64,000 bases of DNA, taken from the NCBI GenBank assembly GCA_016192455.1, contig JACPUC010000026.1, positions 1 to 64,000 of the forward strand, read 5' to 3'. The notes beneath the pieces are model-generated. The model made no database searches. It was not told where the DNA came from and saw nothing but the letters and a program-made list of their open reading frames with translations. Of this stretch, positions 17,930 through 26,530 are shown one piece after another (within the stretch, counting starts at the first letter, position 1; the number at the start of each line of letters is the position of its first letter). Made by a program: the position numbers and the translations under genes. The stretch comes from Candidatus Tectimicrobiota bacterium (lineage in GTDB: Bacteria; JACPUC01).

Positions 17930-18102
17930 CCGGAGAGCGACCCGAAACCTGCCGCGGCAGTTTGGCCGCGGGCAGCCGCTCAGTCGGCGGGCGGCGAGGG
18001 GCGCGGCGATCTTAAGCCTTGCCGCGGCGGAGCGGTTGCGACGCCGCCTTCCAACGCCACGGGGATCCCCATCTCCTCCCCGCAGAGGAGGAGGGGAGCA
18101 CG

Positions 18103-19620
18103 TTGTCGAGGCGCGGCCGGCAGGAGCGGCGCGCCGCGGACGCCGGGCCCTCCCGAACCAACGAGGCACCGAGCGTGGCAGACGAATCGCCCAGTGAACC
18201 GGGAACCACCGTCGGAGCCTCCGCCGGGCCCGGCAAACCGCTTGGCTTGGCGCTCCTCGTCGGCATGGCTGTCAGCGGCACGATCCTCATGCCGCTCAAC
18301 ACCACGATGTTGGCGCTTGCCCTGCCGCGCGTCATGGCGGACCTCGACATCCAGGTGTCGGCGGCGGGCTGGCTGATGACCGCCTACCTCATCACCGGAG
18401 CCGCCACGCTTGCCATCAGCGGGCGCCTCGGCGACATGTACGGGCAGCAGCGCGTCTTCAACCTCGGCCTCATCACCTTCGCCGCCGCCTCCATGGTCTG
18501 CGCCCTGGCCCCCAACTTCGTGATCCTGCTGGTGGGGCGCATCCTCCAGGGCGCCACAGGCTCCGCCATCGTCCCCAACGGTTTCGCGCTGGTACGCTAC
18601 GGTTCCGCACCGCGCCAGCGCGGCCGCGCCTTTGGCTTCGTCACCTGCTCCAACGCCACGGCGGCAACCGTCGCGCCCGCCCTCGGCGGGTTCATCGTGG
18701 AGGCGTTCAACTGGCAGGCAATCTTCCTGCTGAACCTGGGGTTTGTCACCCTGAGCCTCATGCTTGGCAGCCTTGCCGCCGGCCGCTTATCGACGCCGCG
18801 CGATGCGGGCACGCGCCTCGATAACCTCGGCAGCACGCTGCTGGCGGCGTTCAGCATCAGCCTCGCCATCGCCATCAGCATCCGAGGCGGAGGGCAGACG
18901 CCCGCCGGGCTGCCGCCCTTGCTCATCGCCATCGCAGTCCTCAGCTTCCTCCTCTTCCTCGTGCAGGAGCACCGGGCCCGCGTGCCGCTGGTGCGCCTGG
19001 CCCTGCTGCGCATCCGCAACTTTCTGGCCGCCACCCTCTGCTCGAGCTTCCTGAACCTCACGATGTATGGGTTTTACCTCCTCATCCCCTTGATCCTCCA
19101 AGACATCCTCGGCTACAGCCCCACCGGCGCCGGCGTCATGATGCTGCTCTTCACCGGCGCCATGGCTCTGGCCGCGCCGTTCGGCGGCAGTTTGAGTGAT
19201 CGTGTCGGGCGTCGCCTCATTCCCATCCTGGGGCTCTCGACGCTGGCAGTCAGCGGCCTCTTCTTCCTGGGGATCGAGGCCGGGGCAAGCCCGACCTACG
19301 TGCTCGCCTGCTTCCTGGGCATCGGCGCGGGCTCCGGCATGACCTTCCCGGTGCTGCAGACGGCCTCCCTGGAGGCCGCGCCGCCGGAGCACACCGGGGT
19401 CGCCTCGGGGGTGTACTTCACGGCACGCTACCTGGGGGGATCGATCGGCACCAGCATCATCAGCCGCACCACCCACGGCGTGGCGCCCGGCGCCCTCCTG
19501 CCTGCCTATCGCCTGGCGCTCGTCTACCTCATCATTTGCGCGGGCGTCGCGGTCTTCCTGGCGGCCGCGCTGCGGCCGCGCTTCGATGCCTCGGTGTGGC
19601 GCCCCGCGGGGCGGAGGTGA
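18103..19620 (+). CDS. MFS drug:H+ antiporter, DHA2 type (paralogue of upstream gene)
   Basis: About 505 residues if translation starts at TTG 18103, which follows GGAGGAGGGGAG at an ideal distance; the track's ATG at 18019 has no such signal. The same landmarks as the upstream transporter occur at the same positions: SGTILMPLNTTMLALALPRV, SGRLGDMYGQQRVFN, GRILQGATGSAIVPNG and GGSLSDRVGRRLIP. The two proteins align along their full length by eye, so they look like a tandem duplication that has diverged. 14 membrane segments are expected. No regulator sits beside the pair. Confidence 0.88.
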   Translation: MSRRGRQERRAADAGPSRTNEAPSVADESPSEPGTTVGASAGPGKPLGLALLVGMAVSGTILMPLNTTMLALALPRVMADLDIQVSAAGWLMTAYLITGAATLAISGRLGDMYGQQRVFNLGLITFAAASMVCALAPNFVILLVGRILQGATGSAIVPNGFALVRYGSAPRQRGRAFGFVTCSNATAATVAPALGGFIVEAFNWQAIFLLNLGFVTLSLMLGSLAAGRLSTPRDAGTRLDNLGSTLLAAFSISLAIAISIRGGGQTPAGLPPLLIAIAVLSFLLFLVQEHRARVPLVRLALLRIRNFLAATLCSSFLNLTMYGFYLLIPLILQDILGYSPTGAGVMMLLFTGAMALAAPFGGSLSDRVGRRLIPILGLSTLAVSGLFFLGIEAGASPTYVLACFLGIGAGSGMTFPVLQTASLEAAPPEHTGVASGVYFTARYLGGSIGTSIISRTTHGVAPGALLPAYRLALVYLIICAGVAVFLAAALRPRFDASVWRPAGRR

Positions 19621-19816
19621 ACCGGCCGCAGTATCCCCGGCATTTTTGCACGGCAGGGCGACGCGCGGCCTCGCCGCAAGCGCCTGCCGCATGGCGCGGC
19701 GGAATACCGCCGGTTTGGCGAGCGGCGGGCGAGGCCACGGCAGGCACGCTGCCGGGGCGTCATGGCGCCGCGCACCGTTACGGACCCAAGCCCCTGGTAC
19801 AGCTCGGAGATCCCCT

Positions 19817-21118
19817 ATGCAGGCACAGCGACGCGTCTTCTATGGCTGGTACGTCGTGGCGGTCTCCTTTCTGACCATGGGCATCAGCGTGGGACTGTGG
19901 TACGGCTACTCCGTCTTCTTCGTGGCCCTCATCAAGGAGTTTGGGCAAAGCCGCGGGGTCACGGCGGGCGCCGGCGCCTTCAACGCCGTGGTCGCCATGG
20001 CAGTGATGCCGTTCATCGGGCGCCTCTTCGATCGCCTCGGGTCGCGCCGCATGCTGCCGGCGGGGGCGGGCGTTCTCGCCCTGGCGCTGCTCCTCAGCTC
20101 GGCGGCAGGCTCGATCTGGCAGTTCTACCTCACCTACGGCGTTCTCGGCGGCATTGGCTTCATTGCCCTCGGCTTCGTGCCTCATACGGCTCTCATCAGC
20201 AACTGGTTCCACCGCAAGGTCGGTCTGGCGCTGGGGGTGGCCTTCTCCGGGGTGGGGGTGGGCACCGCCACGGTCGTGCCGCTCTGCCAATACCTCATCG
20301 ACCTCTGGGGCTGGCGAACGACCATGGCGATCCTGGGGGGCGTCATCCTCCTCGTCCTGGCGCCCCTCACCGCCTTGGTGCAGGTGCCACGACCGGAAGA
20401 CCTCGGCTTGCAGCCGGATGGCCAGGCACCCGCTACGGCTCTGGAACGCGGCGCCCCGGCCCAGCCTCAGGCGCACGCCGCCTCCAGCCGCGCCCCCGCC
20501 GCATGGACGCTCCAACGCGCCGTCGGCGAGCCGCGCTTCTGGAGTCTCTTCGTCGTGCTCGTCGGCGGGGGCTACGCCTTGCAGGCGGTGCAGACCCACC
20601 ACGTGGCGCTGCTCACCGACGTGGGAATACCGGCCCTCAAGGCGGCGCTCCTGTTCAGCGTGCTGTCGATCTCCCGCATGGCCGGGCAGCTCTTCTGGGG
20701 CGCCCTCTCGGATCGGCTCGACCGCACCACGGCGTACAGCTTCAGCTCGTTGAGCTTCATTCTGGGCATCGTCCTCCTCATGTTCGTGCGCACCCCCCCG
20801 TCGCTCGCCCTTATCTACGGCTACGCCATCCTCTTCGGTTTCGGCTCCGGCGCCCTCAGTTCGATCCCCTCCGCGATGTCGGCCGATCTCTTTCGGGGCG
20901 GCCACTTCGGCCTCATCTTCGGCGTGCTCGATACTGGCTTCCAGCTCGGCACGGGCGCCGGAAGCTGGGTGAGCGGCCTGCTCTTCGACGCGTTCCAGAA
21001 CTACCAGCTTGCGCTCGGCCTTGCGGCATGCGGCGTCCTGGTCTCCTGCCTAAGCGGTTGGATCGTCACGCTGCCACGACGGTGGGCGCGCTCCCCCTCG
21101 CAGGAAGAAGCGGCATGA
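19817..21118 (+). CDS. MFS transporter, oxalate/formate antiporter-like
   Basis: 433 residues with about 12 membrane segments. The opening RRVFYGWYVVAVSFLTMGIS and the motif-A-like GRLFDRLGSRRMLP are typical of the OxlT/monocarboxylate-type MFS branch, different from the two DHA2 genes upstream. A long loop rich in Pro/Ala lies between helices 6 and 7 (about residues 190-235). The start at 19817 removes a low-complexity N-terminus present in the track ORF. Its stop codon overlaps the start of the GND-Y repeat gene (ATGA), so the transporter and the secreted protein are co-translated; a carboxylate-like substrate is a guess from family. Confidence 0.85.
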   Translation: MQAQRRVFYGWYVVAVSFLTMGISVGLWYGYSVFFVALIKEFGQSRGVTAGAGAFNAVVAMAVMPFIGRLFDRLGSRRMLPAGAGVLALALLLSSAAGSIWQFYLTYGVLGGIGFIALGFVPHTALISNWFHRKVGLALGVAFSGVGVGTATVVPLCQYLIDLWGWRTTMAILGGVILLVLAPLTALVQVPRPEDLGLQPDGQAPATALERGAPAQPQAHAASSRAPAAWTLQRAVGEPRFWSLFVVLVGGGYALQAVQTHHVALLTDVGIPALKAALLFSVLSISRMAGQLFWGALSDRLDRTTAYSFSSLSFILGIVLLMFVRTPPSLALIYGYAILFGFGSGALSSIPSAMSADLFRGGHFGLIFGVLDTGFQLGTGAGSWVSGLLFDAFQNYQLALGLAACGVLVSCLSGWIVTLPRRWARSPSQEEAA

Positions 21119-23109
21119 CCTCCCTCCGTCACGCTGCCCTGGCCATGGCGCTCCTCCTTGGCTGCCTGCCGGCCGGCTCTCCGCCGGCGTTTGCCCAGGC
21201 GGCGAAGGAGGCCGCCGCGGCTCCCTACCGCGACACCGGAAACTTCGCCGAGGACCTCAAAGCCTTCCTGACGGCGCGCGGCGTCATGCCTGCTTATGAG
21301 AAGCTCAGCCGGGCGCTCGACCAGGTCTACCGGCGTCAGAGCCCCAGCAGCGAGTACGCCAAGACGAGCTACTTGCTGCGACGCGTGGCCGCGGCCTTCA
21401 CCGACCCCGTCTCCCTCGATCAGGAGGCCCGCCGCACGGACCTGGCGCTGCGCCGCGCCGCCGGGACGCTTCCCGGAACGGCGCAGGAGATCCTCCGTGT
21501 CGCGGCGGATCACCTGGACTTGGCGGTCGAACGACAAGCCCCACCGCCGCCGTTCCCTGATCCCCTGACCGCGGAGGCGCTCTTCGATTACTTCGAGCTC
21601 CTTTTCGCGCGCGCCCGCGGCGTCACGCGGGCAGCCTTCTCCGCGCTCTCCGACTCGGAGCGCGCTTTCCTGCGCCGCCACGCCGCCGAGCTTGCGGCGC
21701 GCTTCGTTGGGCATCTCTACGTCAACGCGTCGGCCCCCCGCGACGTCGCCAGCCGCAACCTGGCGCTCCTCAAGCTCACCGAGAAGCTCAGCTACGACTC
21801 GCTCCTGCGCGCCGCGCTCGACCTTGCGGCGGGGATCGATGGCAAGCTGCTGGCAGCCTTGCGCCAGGGCGTAGCGGCGGCTTCTCCGCCGGCGCCGCGA
21901 CCAGGTCTCAGTGGCGACGTCCTCGCCGTGCGCGAGACGGAGTACGGCCTCTTCGTGCTGGGAGGCCCCGGCCCCACGAGGTACGATGAGGATGCGGCGC
22001 TGATCATCGACCTGGGCGGCGATGACTGGTACGCGAACAACGCCGGCGCCTCGATCTCCGCCGCCCAGGCGCATGCCGTGCTCCTCGACCTTGCCGGCGA
22101 CGACCACTACATGGCGCCCGCCGGCAGCCCCGGCGCGCCGCGCCTCGCCAGCCAGGGGAGCGGCGTCTTCGGAGTGGGCCTGCTCTTCGACCTGGCGGGG
22201 AACGACACCTATCGCGGCGGGCGTTTCGCGCAGGGGAGCGGTCATTTCGGCGTGGGGGTCCTCTTTGATGGCGGGGGGAACGACACTTACGAGGCGGAGG
22301 AGTATGCGCAAGGAAGCGGCGTTGTCGGCATCGGCCTGCTCATCGATGCCGCCGGCAACGACGCCTACGCCGCGAAGCTCTTCGCGCAGGGCTTCGGCGC
22401 CGTGAAGGGGTTTGGCGGCCTCATCGAGCTAGGCGGGGATGACCGCTACCTGGCGGGGCAGGCGCACCCGAGCGCCTGGCGCCACACCGACAGCCACGCC
22501 AGCATGGCCCAGGGCTTCGGCATCGGCCACCGTGGGCTGACGACGGGCGGGATCGGCGTGCTGCTCGACGCGGCGGGAAACGATCGCTACACCTGCGAGG
22601 AGATCTGTCAGGGCGGAGGGTACTTCCTCAGCCTGGGGATGCTCCTCGACGGCAGCGGCGATGATCAGTATGACGCCACGATCTACGCCCTTGGTTTCGG
22701 CCTCCACTCCGCGGCCGGCATCCTCATCGATGCGGCAGGCAACGACCGTTACCGGGTGACGAAGCGCAACTCCCAGGGGGACGCCTGGGACGCCGCCGTG
22801 GGCATCTTCATTGATGAGCGCGGCGACGACCACCATGAGGCGAACGTCTTCGGGCAGGGGGCGGGAGCGCAGAACGGCTTCGGCGCCTTTCTCGACCGCG
22901 CCGGTTCGGACACCTACGTGGGGGTGGCGGTGCGCGGCTACGCCGGCGGCAACTGGTACGGCACCGACGAGGAGGGCGGCCCCACGCGCGGAGCCGCCAG
23001 CATCGGCTTCTTCTTCGACGGCGGCGGAGCGCGCGACCTCTACCATGGGCCGGGAGACGACGACCGCACCACCGTCCGCCCCGACCTGACGATCTTCATC
23101 GACCAGTGA
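21115..23109 (+). CDS. Secreted protein with twelve GND-Y repeats, unknown function
   Basis: 664 residues. A Sec-type signal peptide (ALAMALLLGCLPAGS...AFA) is followed by a mainly helical domain to about residue 290. Twelve imperfect repeats of roughly 26 residues then run to the end. The unit reads approximately G-[ILV]-[LF]-[ILF]-D-x-x-G-[ND]-D-x-Y-x5-[FY]-x-Q-G-x-G; clear copies are FDLAGNDTYRGGRFAQGSG, FDGGGNDTYEAEEYAQGSG and IDAAGNDAYAAKLFAQGFG. The Gly-Asn/Asp-Asp pattern recalls RTX calcium-binding rolls but the period is different. A beta-helix or beta-roll is likely. The gene overlaps both neighbours by four bases. I know no assigned function. Confidence 0.8.
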   Translation: MTSLRHAALAMALLLGCLPAGSPPAFAQAAKEAAAAPYRDTGNFAEDLKAFLTARGVMPAYEKLSRALDQVYRRQSPSSEYAKTSYLLRRVAAAFTDPVSLDQEARRTDLALRRAAGTLPGTAQEILRVAADHLDLAVERQAPPPPFPDPLTAEALFDYFELLFARARGVTRAAFSALSDSERAFLRRHAAELAARFVGHLYVNASAPRDVASRNLALLKLTEKLSYDSLLRAALDLAAGIDGKLLAALRQGVAAASPPAPRPGLSGDVLAVRETEYGLFVLGGPGPTRYDEDAALIIDLGGDDWYANNAGASISAAQAHAVLLDLAGDDHYMAPAGSPGAPRLASQGSGVFGVGLLFDLAGNDTYRGGRFAQGSGHFGVGVLFDGGGNDTYEAEEYAQGSGVVGIGLLIDAAGNDAYAAKLFAQGFGAVKGFGGLIELGGDDRYLAGQAHPSAWRHTDSHASMAQGFGIGHRGLTTGGIGVLLDAAGNDRYTCEEICQGGGYFLSLGMLLDGSGDDQYDATIYALGFGLHSAAGILIDAAGNDRYRVTKRNSQGDAWDAAVGIFIDERGDDHHEANVFGQGAGAQNGFGAFLDRAGSDTYVGVAVRGYAGGNWYGTDEEGGPTRGAASIGFFFDGGGARDLYHGPGDDDRTTVRPDLTIFIDQ

Positions 23110-24167
23110 GCGCCCGCACCATGGCACGAACATCCCGCCCGCGGGCACGACATGCCGGTCCGCGGCTCCCCCCATGGCCTCGCGGAACCGTGCGCCGCCG
23201 GCCTCCCTGGCTGCGTTCCTGCCTGAGCTGGCTGCTGATCAGCGGAGTCCTTGCGGGAGCGGCGGCGGCGAGCCACGCGCAGGGGCGCCGTGCAGAGTAC
23301 GCCCCCGCCTCGGTCGGGGAGGAGATGATCCTTGTGCCAGCCGGCCCCTTCGCCATGGGAAGCGACGCCGGCGAGGCGAACGAGGCGCCGCTGCGCCGCG
23401 TCACGCTCGCTGCCTTCCGCATCGACCGCCTGGAGACGACGAACGCCGAGTTCGCTGCCTTCGTGCTCGTAACCGGCCACCGGACCAGCGCCGAGGAGCG
23501 CGGCTGGGGCTGGGTCTGGACCGATCGTTGGCGGCGCGTGGACGGCGCCGACTGGCGCCACCCCCACGGACCCGCCAGCACCATCGCCGGCCTCGCCACC
23601 CACCCGGTCGTGCAGGTGAGCTGGCATGACGCGCGCGCCTACTGCGCCTGGCGCGGCAAGCGCCTGCCGAGCGAGGCGGAGTGGGAGAAGGCGGCCCGCG
23701 GGGCAATCCAAGAGACTGGAAAGGAGAATGAGGCGCTGGAGCGCGCCGAGGTCCAGCGCTACCCGTGGGGTGCGGCCTCGCCGCGCGCCGCCGGCATGCA
23801 GCGCGCAAATTACGGCAGCGACGCTTGCTGCCGCCCGGACGAGAGTGACGGGCACCTCACCACCGCCCCGGTGGGGAGCTACCCGCGCGGGACCTCGCCC
23901 TACGGCGTCCTCGACATGGCGGGGAATGTCTGGGAGTGGACGGAGGACTGGTACCATCCCGCCGCCTACCGCAGTCTGCCCGACCTCAACCCCGTGATGC
24001 GGGCGCCTTCCGGCGAGAAGGTGATCCGCGGCGGCGGCTGGGGGAACGACGCGTACGGCCTGCGCCTCACTTACCGCCACATGAACGACCCCTCCTTCTC
24101 CCTCGACATGGTGGGGATTCGCTGCGCCGCGGATGCCGAGCCCCCGGCGTCTCGCGCGCTTCCGTGA
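23106..24167 (+). CDS. Secreted SUMF1/FGE-domain protein lacking the FGE cysteines
   Basis: 353 residues from GTG 23106, overlapping the upstream stop (GTGA). An Arg-rich N-terminus and a hydrophobic stretch ending ASHAQ suggest export. The rest is one sulfatase-modifying-factor domain: ILVPAGPFAMGSD, FRIDRLETTNAEFAAFV, VSWHDARAYCAWRGKRLPSEAEWEKAARG, YGVLDMAGNVWEWTEDWY and VIRGGGWGNDAYGLRLTYRH. True formylglycine-generating enzymes carry two catalytic cysteines just after RGGS; here the segment has none. It is therefore more likely a non-catalytic or differently acting member. Co-translation with the GND-Y protein suggests they work together in the envelope. Confidence 0.85.
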   Translation: MSARTMARTSRPRARHAGPRLPPWPRGTVRRRPPWLRSCLSWLLISGVLAGAAAASHAQGRRAEYAPASVGEEMILVPAGPFAMGSDAGEANEAPLRRVTLAAFRIDRLETTNAEFAAFVLVTGHRTSAEERGWGWVWTDRWRRVDGADWRHPHGPASTIAGLATHPVVQVSWHDARAYCAWRGKRLPSEAEWEKAARGAIQETGKENEALERAEVQRYPWGAASPRAAGMQRANYGSDACCRPDESDGHLTTAPVGSYPRGTSPYGVLDMAGNVWEWTEDWYHPAAYRSLPDLNPVMRAPSGEKVIRGGGWGNDAYGLRLTYRHMNDPSFSLDMVGIRCAADAEPPASRALP

Positions 24168-24309
24168 CGCCCGCGCGCGCTCCTCATTCAGAACGATGCT
24201 GGACGGTCCCCGCGCGCCAGCGGTCAGGCGGAGGACTCCATCAGCTTCTCTCGCCGGCAAGGTTCTTTGGAGTTTCAGGAGGGCGGGAAAGGGCCGAGCC
24301 ACCGGCAGG

Positions 24310-25059
24310 TTACTGGCCAGGCTTGGAGAACGACCTGAGAAAAGCGATGAGCCCCTTCACCGCCGCCTCGTCGAGCTGGGCGCCGAAGGGGGCCATGGTG
24401 GCGTAACCGAGGCGCTCGATGCTGGCGGTCTTGCCGTGGGTGACCATGTCGATGAGGTAGCGGCGGCTGAAGCGGCTCATGTCTTGACGGTCGTTGAAAT
24501 CGGTGGGAGGCGGCTGGAGGCCGGAGGCGAGCGGGCTGTCGCCGCCGCCAAGCATACCGTGGCACGAGGCGCAGAAACGCCTGTAGACCGGCATCGCGCC
24601 GCTGCTCAGCATGACTGCCTCGCCGCCGCTTCCTCCCCGCTCGGCGAGGCTCTCCACCATGTCGGCAAGGGCTGTGATCTCGTTGCTCGAGAGCACATCC
24701 TCGAACGCCGGCATCGAGTTCGAGGAGAGCCCGGTGCTATCACCGCGGCGCAGCACCGCTAATTTGCCGCTGCGGATGACGTCGGCCAGGTAGGCATCCG
24801 TGAAGCGAGCCATGAAGCGGGCGTTGGTGAAGTCGGTCGGCCGCGGCATGAGGCCCGGCGCCGCCGGACCCTTGCCGTCCCCCTTCTCGCCGTGGCAGGT
24901 GGCGCAGAGGGCCGCATAGGTCTTCTGAAGACTCTCCGCCGTCGGGGTCGTTTCCGCCCGCGCGACGCCGGCGCCCGCGGTGCTCAGGCACGCCAGTAGA
25001 CCCAGCAGCACGATCCAGCCTCGTGGTGGCGCGCTCCTTACCCACAGGCTCCCGTGCAC
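24310..25059 (-). CDS. Diheme c-type cytochrome
   Basis: 249 residues from GTG 25059, which follows AGGGGGG and lies eight bases after the upstream stop. A hydrophobic signal segment (IVLLGLLACLSTAGAG...ARA) targets it to the periplasm. Two cytochrome c domains each carry CxxCH: CATCHGEKGDGKGPAAPGL and CASCHGMLGGGDSPLASGL. Probable distal Met ligands are in NSMPAFEDVLS and ATMAPFGAQLD. The track ORF runs upstream through the LarA-like gene in the wrong frame; that part is a shadow. It is the third gene of a minus-strand operon with the ferredoxin and LarA-like genes. Confidence 0.9.
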   Translation of the reverse strand: MHGSLWVRSAPPRGWIVLLGLLACLSTAGAGVARAETTPTAESLQKTYAALCATCHGEKGDGKGPAAPGLMPRPTDFTNARFMARFTDAYLADVIRSGKLAVLRRGDSTGLSSNSMPAFEDVLSSNEITALADMVESLAERGGSGGEAVMLSSGAMPVYRRFCASCHGMLGGGDSPLASGLQPPPTDFNDRQDMSRFSRRYLIDMVTHGKTASIERLGYATMAPFGAQLDEAAVKGLIAFLRSFSKPGQ

Positions 25060-25067
25060 AGGCCCCC

Positions 25068-26528
25068 CTATGCCACCGCCGCGAGGATGTCGCGGCTCAT
25101 GCCGCGCTGCGCCAGCCACTTCGGCAGCAACTCCTGCTCGACGCGCCGGATGACCCGCGGCGCGGCCCGACGAAGGTACGCGGCCAGCGACTCCGAGACG
25201 TTCATCCCCATGCTGGCGCCGTCGAAGATGATCACCTTGTCGGTCTTGGCGGTGCGGTAGGCGAAGTCCATCGCCGTTTCCAGCGTGTCGGCGATCATGG
25301 CGTGCTTCATGTACTCCATGTTCTGCGGGTCGCGGTTGAAGAGGTCCGCCTGCTCGCGCCCGACGACGATCGTCGGCGTGTTCTTCGAGAAGAAGACGCA
25401 GGGGTAACCGCCGAAGGCGTAGTTGTGCACCACCATCTTCAGCGCCGGGTTCACCGGCGGGATGTCCGGCAGCAGCTTCTTGCCGCTGCGCGTGTAGTAG
25501 GACTCGGTGTAGAAGGTGTACGGCGGCAGCGGCACGTCGAGGTCGAAGAGGTCCACGTTGGCGTCGATCATGTTGGCGTAAATGGTGCCGCCGGCAAAGA
25601 CGTAGGGGATGGGCCCGGGGAAGTCGAGGATGCAGATGCACTCGTCGATCTCGCCGAAGAGGTTGACGAGCTTGCTGTAGTACTTCAGCCCTATGGCGTT
25701 GACGCGTTCATCGATGGCGTAGAGGTTATTCTCGGCATCAACGCTGAGGATGCCGTAGGGCGACATCTGCAGGAAGACGGCGAAGGCGAACTTCTTCTGC
25801 ACGAAATCGCTGTCGAAGATGGCGCGGGCGACGAAGTTCGAGGCGCGGGGGCCGAGGTTCTGATGGTAGCACGAGCGCGTCTCGATGCGCGCGTACGACA
25901 TGCCGAAGGGCTTCACGGCGCGGTCGAGCTGGCGGTGGAAGTGGATCTCGCGCACGTCGCTGTTGTGCGTGTGCACGATCCAGTCGGCGTTGTAGGCCTG
26001 CGCCAGGCCGTAGAGGCGGCCGATCACCGTGTCGATGGCAACGCCGCGGTCGATGGGGCTGATGTTCGTCGCCTGGCCTTCGAAGTAGTCATCCAGGCCG
26101 TGCAGCTTGATGTACTCCTCGGACTCGCGGAAGCGCAGGCCGACGCCGGCGCGCAGGCGCACCTTGCGCGTGCCGGTGCGCTCGATGATGACGTCGCGCA
26201 GGGTGCGCAGCATTTCCGCATAGGGACCGCCCCCCAGCAGCGTGAAGCCGTGGTGCGAGGCCAGGAGGTTCACCGTGTGCCCCGGCTTGATCATGCCGAG
26301 GTCGACGTTCTCCAAGGCGCGCACGGTCGCCTCGCGGATGGCCGCCAGGCCGTCGCGGCCGTCCCCTTCGCTGCGCGGGTAGATGACCGGCGGCGCTTCG
26401 GGGAAGAGCTCGGCGATGCCGACCGAGGTGATCCCCGGCAGCTCGCAGCCCCGCATCTTGACCAGGGCCGGATCAATGCCGTACTGCGACTTGCGGGGCT
26501 TTGCCGGCGGCAAGGGTTGGCGTGTCAT
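25068..26528 (-). CDS. LarA-like (lactate racemase superfamily) protein, divergent
   Basis: 486 residues. I align it by eye with LarA: RAGVGLRFRESEEYIKLHG matches the GFHRPSTHEELVNKYG region, EIHFHRQLDRAVKPFG matches the ESHFFAGFSGGRKSVLPG region, and the end TLETAMDFAYRTAKTDKVII matches TLDEAMEKAYAREGQAAKV. In LarA the first region holds a catalytic His that is Arg here, while the second-region His and a Lys at the expected place remain. So the nickel-pincer chemistry may be altered or the family assignment distant. The ATG at 26528 follows AGAGGGGG and lies two bases after the ferredoxin stop; the cytochrome gene follows by eight bases. Cytoplasmic, no signal peptide. Confidence 0.55.
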   Translation of the reverse strand: MTRQPLPPAKPRKSQYGIDPALVKMRGCELPGITSVGIAELFPEAPPVIYPRSEGDGRDGLAAIREATVRALENVDLGMIKPGHTVNLLASHHGFTLLGGGPYAEMLRTLRDVIIERTGTRKVRLRAGVGLRFRESEEYIKLHGLDDYFEGQATNISPIDRGVAIDTVIGRLYGLAQAYNADWIVHTHNSDVREIHFHRQLDRAVKPFGMSYARIETRSCYHQNLGPRASNFVARAIFDSDFVQKKFAFAVFLQMSPYGILSVDAENNLYAIDERVNAIGLKYYSKLVNLFGEIDECICILDFPGPIPYVFAGGTIYANMIDANVDLFDLDVPLPPYTFYTESYYTRSGKKLLPDIPPVNPALKMVVHNYAFGGYPCVFFSKNTPTIVVGREQADLFNRDPQNMEYMKHAMIADTLETAMDFAYRTAKTDKVIIFDGASMGMNVSESLAAYLRRAAPRVIRRVEQELLPKWLAQRGMSRDILAAVA

Positions 26529-26530
26529 GG

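Noticed and set aside
25060-25641. Upstream part of the 443-residue cytochrome ORF
   Set aside because: This stretch is the LarA-like gene in another frame; the cytochrome starts at GTG 25059 with a ribosome-binding site and signal peptide.
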